The translations under genes were made by a program, and so were the position numbers. 64,000 bases of DNA from Sisyra terminalis. Taxonomy: Eukaryota > Arthropoda > Insecta > Neuroptera > Sisyridae. The stretch spans positions 10,912,001-10,976,000 of the forward strand of contig OY292280.1 of assembly GCA_958496175.1 (NCBI GenBank), given 5' to 3'. Below are positions 24,360 through 34,483 of the stretch, piece after piece. The notes beneath the pieces were generated by a model. It had not been told where the DNA came from. It searched no databases and saw nothing but the letters and a program-made list of their open reading frames with translations. Each line of letters begins with the position of its first letter. Position 1 is the stretch's first letter.

Positions 24360-24960
24360 AATATTCCGAAAGAACACCAATTCTAGCTGGAATTATTCAA
24401 ATCAGCATTTTTGTACTCCTTTTATATTACATTACTTCCGATATTCCAAATCACCGACTTACTACTATCAAAACTTATGCAGATGCCACGGCAATTCTTT
24501 CCATTGATCTAAAGCCACAATTGGTACCAGAATTAGAAGATAAAAAATTTTACGACTTTCCCACTAAGATAACTAATATGTCCCCATTGTATATACTGAT
24601 AGGGACGAACTACAAAGTACTCTCTACTAACCATACCTGGAATTTCATCTTACTAGGAAACTTCAGATAAAATCAAGAAGATAAGACGATACCAACAATT
24701 ACGCTAACTACTAAAATCCTTATCCCAATTATACTATTATACATATGGAGCTACAAAACTGTAAAATGTAGCCAAATTATCTTATACCAATTCAAAGTAT
24801 ATGAACTTTATCACACCATTAAAGGTCCTTAATACTTCAGCAATCATTTCCTTGATAAAGACTTGACGGACTTCAGTATCCCATTTGTTATTCCTCGTCC
24901 AAAACCACTTAAAGTTCCTCACCAAATAATCTAAAACAACGAAAGTTATTCCTGGAAAGC
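24360..24960 (+). mobile_element. Decayed non-LTR retrotransposon, RT palm region
   Basis: Plus-strand remains read ERTPILAGIIQ, VLLLYYITSDIPN, then KTYADATAILS and NYKVLSTNHTWN, which correspond to the RT motif B region, motif C and the YLGI.LD..LTW block. Further on, LYIWSYKTVKCSQ and HFLDKDL match the downstream region. The catalytic YADD is YADA here, so the second Asp is lost. It lies back to back with the minus-strand relic ending near 24340 and is in the opposite orientation, so at least two insertions or a rearrangement are needed. Confidence 0.7.
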
Positions 24961-25299
24961 TTCTAAAATCCCGGAAAGTATATAAAGTAGTTTGATTTCT
25001 TTCTTCTAATTTCACTTCACATTTTCCTGGAAACCTATTGTAAATCTTTTTTTTTATATAATATTATTTATCGTCCCTTTATAACTACTAAGTTGAAAAT
25101 TCTTTGCGTTCCCAAACCAGTTTGGAACTTAACCAGTTTAGCACTTTGGTACAAGGGATACAAATATTTTTTCTATACCAATTTCGATAGTGTTTTGTTT
25201 TTTGGATCATAAAAAAATGCTGAAGATAATATTAAATGGTTCAAACCAATAATACAAACAACGATACTCATTTTGATATATAGAAGAAAATGGTTAAAG

Positions 25300-26520
25300 T
25301 TTAATAATTATGATACAATCATTGTTGCTCAATAAAGTGATATATAGAAAACCAAAAAGTTATAAAATGAATACTTTTTCATCTATATATTATAATCTTA
25401 AAACTAATATTTCAAGTAAGATAATTTTTTAGACTTAAAAAGGATAACATTTATAATAGTTTAATTTATGATTATACCTCGGTAAACCATCAATAACAAA
25501 TCATAAATTTTTAAACTCCTCACAAAAATATTTTTATAGATTTCCCGTATAATGCGTTATTGAGTAGAAAAGAAAATTTAAAATTTTAACTAAAATTTAT
25601 GTATTAATTATCCATTCATGAGTTGAGATTAAAAAAAAAGAAGTAAATTTGTAGGATTTATAACGATTGAATCAAATGTTTTGCTTTGTTATCTAATTTT
25701 AATTAGATTAGCATAATTGATAATGTGTTAATGACTTTATTATAATCATTTATTATAAATGAATACTTTTGCACCTATAGTCTTAAATTTAATATTTCAA
25801 AAAATTATTGTTTATTAAACTTAAAAAGAATAACAATTATAACTGTTATTTACAAGGATAGAAAATTGAAGTTTTGTAGAACGTTTGATTCCCTACAAAA
25901 ATATGCTTGTAGATTCTACGTATAATGCGTCGTTGATTAGTTAGAAAATTTTTTAACGTTTTTTTAATATGAAAATTTAAAATTTTAACTAAAATTTTTG
26001 TATCGATTTTAGATTAATGAATTAAGATTAAAAAAAGAGTAAATTGGTAGAATTTATAACGATTGAATCAAATGTTTTGTTTTGGTATCTAATTTTAATA
26101 AGATTAGCATAATTGATAATATGTTAATGACTTTATTATAATCATTTATTATAAATTAATACTTTTTCATCTATTAATTATAGTCTTATAGTTAAGATTT
26201 TAAAAAAAATATTGTTTATTAATCTTAAAAAGAATAACATTTATAACTGTTATTTACAAGGATAGAAAATTGAAGTTTTGTAGAACGTTTGATTCCCTAC
26301 AAAAATATGCTTGTAGATTCTACGTATAATGCGTCGTTGATTAGAATTTTTTTTAAGGTTTTTTTAATATGAAAATTTTAAATTTTAACGGACATTTTTA
26401 TATCGATTTTAGATTTTAAAAAAAGAGTAAATTTGTAGAATTTATAACGATTGAATCAATTATTTTGCTCTGGTATCTAATTAAGATAAGCATAATTGAA
26501 AATATTTTAATGGCTTCAAT
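25300..26520. repeat. Diverged tandem array, about 390-bp period
   Basis: The marker TAACGATTGAATCAA recurs at about 25661, 26057 and 26443 (spacings 396 and 386). Other shared blocks are GACTTTATTATAATCATT, TAGAACGTTTGATTCCCTAC and CTACGTATAATGCGTCGTTG. The array is very AT-rich and has no coding capacity. It ends about 350 bp upstream of the SLC41 gene. Confidence 0.8.
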
Positions 26521-26867
26521 AAAGTTAATTAAATGAACGATTCGAAGACGGTTATTTAGTTATAATTGCAATAATTGTCGTTTAATTTTTCCACTGTTTC
26601 CCAAGTTACTGTCGGTAAAATAGAATATCATCTGGAACAGCAACAACGTGGACATTTGTCAAAAACATTTTTGTTGCCGGCAATATTGACTTAAGATTTT
26701 TTATTTTGAATTTTCACCATTAATTATTCATAATGTAATTAATAATTATAATTAACGAAATAAACATGCGACCATGAATTAATTTGTTTCTAAATGTCTT
26801 TTAAACAGGTACACGATGATGTCTTGACGAATCCATCAATCAAAATAAATAGCAAATACTTGAAATT

Positions 26868-29800
26868 ATGATGGTAATTAAAAAAAAAATTATAAATATA
26901 TAACCGGAAAAAATAATTACATCGACAAAATACCGTTTTAGGTACTTAATTCCAATACGGACGAGCCAGTTATTATATCATCCGTTGAAACTACCCCACG
27001 AAAAACAGACTCACCCCAAAACAAGGAGAGTTCGAATAGTAGCCAACATTCGGGAAGTTCTGAATCTTTGCATTTCAGTTACTTAAACGATCGAGATGAG
27101 CTTACTGAACCATTGCTTACGGATGAAATTGGTCTACATGAAACAACATGCACAGCTCATCATGGACATCAGCCCCCAGTGGTTATCCAGGAAGGCACAA
27201 CACTCTTCCTGGTTCAATTCATATTTCCGTTCCTAATGGCCGGCTTGGGCCAGCTTTTAGCCGGACTATTTCTAGACCAAATTCAAGTAAAAATCCATCT
27301 ATTACTAACAATTTTCCTACGAGTTCGTTTCTAAAATGGTTTCTGGGAGTATGTGCTTCATTTCGTTACTCCATGATTTCCCATTGAATATCATTTATTT
27401 CAATCCGCGGTATTAACACAAGTTTATAAATAGTTAGCTTCAAACCAACTGAAGGTATAATAAAATGCGCAGTTGAATAGACTGAGGAACAAAGACCGTA
27501 ATTGATCTTCTTAAGAAGAAGATAAAAGCACCTTTGAACTTCTAAATCTGAAGAGATATCTTTACACTATTAAGATAAAAACCGAACATCGAATGCGTGA
27601 AATATGAGTAGAGAGTCTACTATCTCTCATGGTATATTTATCTGACTACTACTTCGGAGTCCTTTGGTTTTCTGGGAGACCTGAATCCAGCTTAAAAAAA
27701 AATCGTAAAGATTCAATCAATCGTCTTTTGAAATTAACTCCAAAAGCAATAATGGCTTATTTGCCTGCCATTTTTCGGAATCCCTGTTTTCAGGAAGACT
27801 TCAGCAGAAAAATTTCCAAAAGGATTCCATCAATTGTTTTTTGAGATTTGTCTCAACTTGGAACTTGGAATAAAAGGGCTAGGAACCAGAAATAAGGCTA
27901 GGACACACCAAGGTTTATAAAATACACAGGTGGCCTCATGGTGGCTACGTGATGGATACGTGACGTATCCAGAAGAAATTCGTACATTTCTTCAGACTGA
28001 TTCAATTTCAAAATTCTTCGTATGACGTCATTTTTTTTTTCTAATGGAGCAACCTGTGTTATTTACAAACCTTGAGGACACACTAGACCTAAGAACCAAA
28101 GCAGAAGACCTTCAGATGGTTTGATTGTTACTAAAAAAATTTTTTGGGGTGTCAAATTTTTAAGACCCGGAATGCAAGTCGTGATCTCCTTTCATGTCCA
28201 CTCCCCGGAAATTATTTTAGTTATGATATCCAAAGTTTAGGGTTAACAATTTTTTTTTCTAATTTTAGCATTGGAATACATTAATGATTTTACCAAATAT
28301 TTACATTTTGATTCCGGCTCTTCTGGGATTAAAAGGCAATGTTGAAATGTGTCTTGCAGCCCGCCTAAGTACCCAAGCAAATATCAATGTTAATGAACGA
28401 ACGTCCATTTTTTTAAAATATATCATTTGTAATTTAGGAACTGTACAGGTTTGTTTCAAAACAGTACGCAAATGAGCTTAAACTGTAAATTACATTTTTA
28501 TAGGTTCATAGTATATTGATATCCTTTTTGGCCGCCATAGGTGCCAATGTATTGGGTTGGATTCCCAAGGGTGAATTCAATTTAACGAAATGCCTTATAA
28601 TAACGGCCAGTTGTTTATCCACTGCGTCGTTAACTAGTCTGTTTCTGGGTTCGGTTATGGTGATGGTTATACTAACATCTCGAGCTTGGAAAATCAATCC
28701 TGATAATGTGGCAACTCCGATTGCAGCTAGTTTAGGAGATTTAAGTACAGTGTGCATTCTAGCCTACAGCACCAACTATCTTTTAAATCATGAAAGTAAT
28801 TAATTTCCCCAGAAGTCACTAACCCAGAGTTTCTGTTTATGGTTTGTTTTGTGTTTAGCAACTTGGTCCATTCTTCCAACTTTAGTACTAGTTGCGTGCT
28901 TTTTGGCTGTTCCATTTTGGTGGCTCGTTGCTTCCCAGAATGAATTGGCACACGAATCTTTGCTGAATGGTTGGCAACCAGTTGTTACGGCAATGATTAT
29001 CAGTTGGTAAGCAATTTCATGTTCCCAGAAAATTATCTTCGAATTGGACATTAATGTTCAATGGTTTGGGTTGTAGTGTCGGTGGATTGATAATGGAATA
29101 TTCGATCTTGAATTTTCGAGGTATTGCAGTTTATCAACTAATAGTAAATGGAGTTGCCGGAAACTTAGTCGCTGTTCAAGCCAGTAAACTGTCCACATTT
29201 TTGCATATGAATCATAGTCTTGGAGAGGCCATATCATTTAGTTATAACCCAAAGGAAATTTTTTTTGGATCTAGTTAGTATATCATATAAAACATATTGT
29301 GGTCATATTTATGTATTTCGATTGCCAAGCAATCTTCTACAGTGGTTATCAAGTAGTATTGGATCGCCCCATAACTGCTATATGAGTGTGATAAGTAACT
29401 CATCACATAGCAGTTTTGGAGCGATCCAATACTACTTGATAACCACTGTAGAAGATTGCTTGGCAATCGAAATACGTATCGGGGCAATACATCAGTAATT
29501 AATTTGTTTCAATTTAACAATTGTTCTACTAACAATTTTTTTTTCAGATAGTCATTCTCATACGGTCAGAATTTTATTGGCCGTTGTTGTACCTGCCCAT
29601 CTTGTATTTAATTATATAGTAGCATCACTAAAAGCAGGCCATACATCACCAACAATGATCTTCATGTTAATTTATTTAATAGCATCATTCATTCAAGTAA
29701 AACCCCTTATGAATAAAAACTTATTAAAATTCTAACATTTTCTTCTTGTAGGTTGTTATATTGTTATACATATGTCATATATTAATTTTTAAAATGTGGC

Positions 29801-29937
29801 GTCGGGGAATCGATCCAGACAATTCTGCAATTCCATATTTAACCGCCATTGCAGATTTACTGGGAATGATCTTTCTGTCGGTTGCGTTTTATACGCTTTA
29901 CTTAATTGGAGATAAGGATGACGATATTGGTGATTAA
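26868..29937 (+). CDS. Slc41a: SLC41-family (MgtE-like) magnesium transporter
   Basis: Membrane Mg2+ transporter related to bacterial MgtE. Exons: 26868-26873, 26942-27286, 28269-28448, 28504-28795, 28859-29006, 29077-29273, 29548-29696, 29752-29937 (TAA at 29935), giving 500 residues in one consistent frame. A polar N-terminus is followed by two MgtE-like halves. Half 1 has LVQFIFPFLMAGLGQLLAGL, LIPALLGLKGNVEMCLAARL and NPDNVATPIAASLGDLSTV (N242-N245). Half 2 has VVVPAHLVFNYIVASL and DPDNSAIPYLTAIADLLGM (D460-N463). The paired (N/D)PDN..(T/A)P signatures line the pore in SLC41 proteins. The start is inferred: a six-base coding exon ATGATG precedes a GT donor. If it is wrong, translation begins further upstream. 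An AATAAA lies at 29971-29976. Confidence 0.93.
27894..28090. mobile_element. About 197-bp TIR element in SLC41 intron
   Basis: Left AGGCTAGGACACACCAAGG and GTTTATAAAATACACAGGT are matched on the right by AACCTGTGTTATTTACAAAC and CCTTGAGGACACACTAGACC in inverse orientation, so the imperfect TIRs are about 38 bp. It lies in the 27287-28268 intron and is non-coding. No clear target duplication was found. Confidence 0.65.
29290..29495. mobile_element. Foldback family A, copy A4 (near-perfect hairpin in SLC41 intron)
   Basis: The core 29313-29475 is an almost perfect inverted repeat with about 75-bp arms, starting GTATTTCGATTGCCAAGCAA and ending with the inverse, around a short loop near TGAGTGTGATAAGTAACTCA. 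It lacks the outer parts of the longer family copies. It sits in the 29274-29547 intron on the sense strand. Confidence 0.82.
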
Positions 29938-32900
29938 GTATATCACAGTAGGTTATTATTGATAGTAAACAATAAAAAATATCATAAAAGTACTGTACGA
30001 ATAGTAAATTTAAATTATTCTTTTTGAAAATTGTGCAGTATTGACTTTGATAAAATAAGGCGGTTGGTGGTCCCACTATGCAGGAACACATACAATTTGA
30101 CAAACATATACAGGTATTGAAGTCAAGATTTTGGCATTCAAATATTTTGATAAGTTGTATTAAAAGTTGTCTATTTTATGATTTGCCTGTTTGGGTATCA
30201 AACAATTGGCTGTAGATTCTAATCTTAATTTTTTCCAGATTTCAACTAAACTGTTAAACTGTACTAGGTGTACTAAAGGGTAAACAATCTCAAGTTCTAT
30301 TGCTAATCAAATAGAAGTTATTTTTAATAAAAATAAGTTTTAATCTTTAAAAAAAAAACATGAGAATTTCAGATTTTCTACCCTTTGGAAAATTGAAAAT
30401 TGGGCTGGAAATTTTAACTCAGGTACTACTTTTTATTAGAAGTAAAAATTGTACTTAATTTTCTTAAAAGTCTTTTCATGTGTCTCGAATTTACACATTT
30501 CCTCCAAATAAAATGAAAATTTTTATAAATCTTATAAAGTGCACAATATTCTTAAAAAATCTTATAAAAATCGAAACTGTCTGTCAACAGTTTACAGTTC
30601 AAGGTCAATGGGGGTATTGACTGGGCTGACCTTGAAAACAATACACTATGTATTAGTATCAACAATATTAGTTGGAAAAGTTTGGAATTGTTTGTTTAAA
30701 GAAGGTAATACTAAGCTTAAAACGGTGCTAATTTGTGTACATTTTGTATATTTTTTGTTATCGAAAACTATTTTTATAAATTTCAAGCTAAATGTAGTGC
30801 TGTGATTTCTAGTACAATGGAACTGCAGTTGCGCATTTGCGCCTAGTTTCACATGTGTATGAAGTTACAGCATTCGTAGTTTACAACGCGATAAGGCTGT
30901 GAATTTAGAAAGTATTTGTATATTTTCTAAACTAAACTACTACCTAAGATTTTCCAATTAGGTGCCAAATGTATTTTACATTATTAATCAATTTTAATAA
31001 TAAAAAGCAATCCGGTCAATATAGATTGACACAAAACATGCTGTACACATTTTCAGAGTTCATTTTCGGGGTATAAATAAATAACGATATGGATTTTCCC
31101 CGAAAAATACGCTTTTAAAATATGTGCAATTAGTTTTGAATTTTCTGTTTTTTAATGAAATGATAATCAAAGTCAAAGTTACTTTCAACTAGAGATATAA
31201 CTCGAGTTACGTAAAACATGTACTCGAGTTACGTCACAACTATACTAAAGTCCATATTCTTTTCATACCATTATTCTTTTTTTTTGGGTGAAATTTTCCT
31301 CAAAAATAATCAACCATTTATGGTATGGAAAGAATATGGAAAATTCCTCATCTATTGAAATTATTAGCTTAATAGTTAGGGAAACGTTACAAGAGCTTTT
31401 CAAATTCAATAAGTGGAAAAACTTTTTGAGTTGTAAGCTCTCAAATCGTCCTGAGTAAAGTGACCAAAAAAATTTTCCTCAACTACTAAATCTAATCATA
31501 GTATGTGACCCAGGATGAGAAAGGATGTACTATATTCACAGGTACTGTATTCACACCACGCCATTTTCCTTTCTCCTGCTGTATATTTTCTATAAGTTGG
31601 TACCGAAAATGTTTGGTCACTTTACTGAAACATTCAACTTAAGAAATAAAACAACACAACTTATTTTATATAGGACATTAAGTATATATTGTTAAATGAA
31701 AAAATGTGATTTTTCTGTAATGTATTATTTGAAAATAAAAAAAATATATTTTAAAAATATTCAGTTAGTTTTTATATTCAAAAAAGCTATAGCCAATATG
31801 TGAATGTTTACTGAATTCATTTGAGGGATTTTTTCTTGAAAAATAAGTAATCCCCAATTGGCACGCTTATATGGTTCACCGGGATGAAGTTTGAAGAGTT
31901 TCAACTCTGCACCCTTAGACTTCTTCCTGGGTCCCTATTTTACCTGTTGTTGGCCGGGAAGTCGAACGAAATTCAGGAATCGGCAATCAAAGTTATGCTG
32001 GAATCTATCGCCCTTCTTGAAGTTTGAGATCTACTGAAAAGGATAATAACTGAGCAAATAAAATCCTGGAAAAAGAGACCTGAGACCATGCTAAAGAGAC
32101 CTTTGAAAGATGAAAAAAGACTTCATGGTAATTTAAGATTGCATCTTTGAACTTTAGGGATAAATACTAAGTCAAGTGGATACTGGAAATGAAAACTACT
32201 GGGAAGTATCCGCAGGATCCAATTCTTTTTCTACTGATATTTATCTCAGAGGTAGGTTTAATCATTCGAAACTTTTAACAAAACGCAGTAGTTCTTTTAG
32301 AATGACTCGTAGAGGAAATTTGAGAAAAAACTCCCATATCGATGAGGATAAAGAATATAATAAAAGTATCAGGATACCAATGAAGAACAGGAAACTACTT
32401 CCGACTGGATATTGGCTGGGAATTATCCACAGGTTCCAATTCTTTGTGTACTGAAATTGGAACCAATTGGAAGTAGTAACGAAGCACGAAATTTGGGGAG
32501 AAACGTTCAGAATGATGAAGATAGAGAAGATAATAAGAAGGCCATAGCTGCTCAGTTCTCTAATACAACCTAAAGCTGAGTTAAACTGGGAAAAGTTTAC
32601 AAGATTCTAATCTTACGGATACCTGTCTCAAAAGCGAATCTAGGGAATTATAAATGAGGATCTAAAGCGGATCTTGAGCAAAGGATCTTAAAACAGAGGT
32701 CTTCCAAAATAACGAAGAAATAGAATTGATTTGATCTTAGTTAATCAGGAATTTCGAATTTATAGGACCTTATTAGGTAACATTAAAAAGATCATGACCC
32801 ACTTCCTTGTAGGCTTTTGAAACCTCTTCTTCCTTTATAGAAATTTTATGCGTCTACTAGGAGTAACATGTCCGCTGAGAAAAAACCTTCATAACATTGA

Positions 32901-34483
32901 AATAGGAACCGATTCTCGGCTACATAGAAAAGGTAGGAAAAACTTCTTCCCACGTTCATTTTTGGTACAAAATTTACTATTGTAAATGAGGGGCAATAAC
33001 CTTCTAAGGATGTAGTGCAAAGGATCTCAAAACTATGGTCTTCCAAAAAATTGATAGAATAGAACGGATTTGATCTTAGTTAATCAGGAATTTCGAATTT
33101 ATAGGACCTTATTAGGTGATATTAAAAAGATCACGATCCACTTTCTTGGAGGCTTTTGGAACCTCTACTTCCTTTTTGGAAATTTTATGCATCCACTAGG
33201 AGTAACATGTCTCCTGAAGAAAAACCTTCATAACATTGAAACAGGAACCGTAACATGTCCCCGAAAGAAAAACCTTCATAACATTGAGACAGGAACCGAT
33301 TCTCGGCTACATAGAAAAGGAAGGAAGAACTTCTTCCCACGTCCTTTTGGTGCAAAATTTACTATTGTAAATGAGAGGCAATAACCTTCTTAGGATGTAG
33401 TGCAAAGGATCTCAAAACTAAGGTCTTCCAAAAAATTGATGGAATAGAACAGTTCCGAACTTAGTAAAACAGGAATTGACTCCTCGAATTATAGGACCTC
33501 AATGAAGAAAATTCAAGGAAACAAAATAATTTTTTATAATTTTTTTATTAAATCTAATTGCAGTTCATCATAATGAATAACAATACCAAAGGAAAGAAAC
33601 AAAACATTGAAATTTGAAAAATGATAGAAAATTGTTGGATTTTTTAAACTAAAATAATTGGTATGTCACATATAGATATATCAGTTACATCTAAATACAA
33701 ATATATTATTTAAATATAAAAACGCTCTTAATTTAATTATTCTTTACAATTATTTGTTTTATGCAAAAATATATTAGTTTCAATCAAACGTCTAATTTGT
33801 TCGCGCTGCAATTACATTAATACTTGATTTTGTCCCTTTGGGTTCTCTAAGGCTTATTTAGATGCTAAATGTTTAATAAATAACATATCCAGCAAAAAAT
33901 TACAGTGGTGACCTTAACTGGGTACCCATTTGAATGGCACTCATATCTATAACAATTAATCTAATGAAAAAATTCTCCCATTTTTTTATTTATTTTGTGC
34001 AACCCAAATTTTGGCTGTCACAAACTCTCTAAGTTAGTGCGCCAGCGCAAGGGGCGTGAACATTAAAAAATGGGCGCTTTATAAATTTTAATTTGATTAA
34101 CCAGATATTCCACTTAGAAAGTTGCAAACAATTAACTTTAAAAAAGAATGATTGGTTTGCACAAAATAATCCATGAACTTTACAATGGTCTAACTATAAA
34201 GAAAATTCCACCTTTGTCAACTAGCGCTGAATCTGTGCATAGTGGTAGTAATTTAAACAAAATATATATCCTCACTAATTAATAAAATAACTATTTAAAT
34301 TTATTGCTGATTATTAATAAAAAAAGAACGATAAAAGAATTATATAATGAATCATAAACTAACGTTACAAGTATTGGAGATTAGGTAAAATATAAAATGA
34401 ATCACATAATGATTTTTTTTTTGGAAAAAAATACAAAGATCCTCATATAGGAACAAAATTGAAGTTTTTTTTTTTTGGAAATT
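29938..34483. other. Intergenic region between SLC41 and endosulfine
   Basis: Convergent 3' ends of the plus-strand SLC41 gene and the minus-strand endosulfine gene bound this stretch. It holds a small inverted repeat at 31252-31339 (CCATATTCTTTTCATACCAT and its near-inverse), a direct repeat CTCGAGTTACGT at about 31201 and 31223, a loose duplication at 32198 and 32409, and the tandem array at 32680-33470. No gene was recognised. A possible AATAAA for endosulfine lies on the minus strand at 34305-34300. Confidence 0.6.
32680..33470. repeat. Tandem array, units of 339 and 385 bp
   Basis: AAAGGATCTYAAAAC marks unit starts at 32680, 33019 and 33404. Units 1 and 2 share most of their length, including TTAATCAGGAATTTCGAATT and AAAACCTTCATAACATTGA. 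Unit 2 is longer because a roughly 50-bp piece (AACATGTCYCC through AGGAACCG) is itself duplicated. The third unit is partial. A 104-codon frame at 33070-33384 starts with a non-ATG codon and is not conserved between units, so I do not call it a gene. Confidence 0.85.

Noticed and set aside
25300..26520. CRISPR-like or other spacer-repeat array
   Set aside because: Units are about 390 bp, fully homologous along their length and diverged, which is ordinary tandem duplication in a eukaryotic genome.
33070..33384. 104-codon frame inside the 32.7-33.5 kb tandem array
   Set aside because: Its start codon is ATT, it is broken in the neighbouring unit, and its length depends on a nested duplication.
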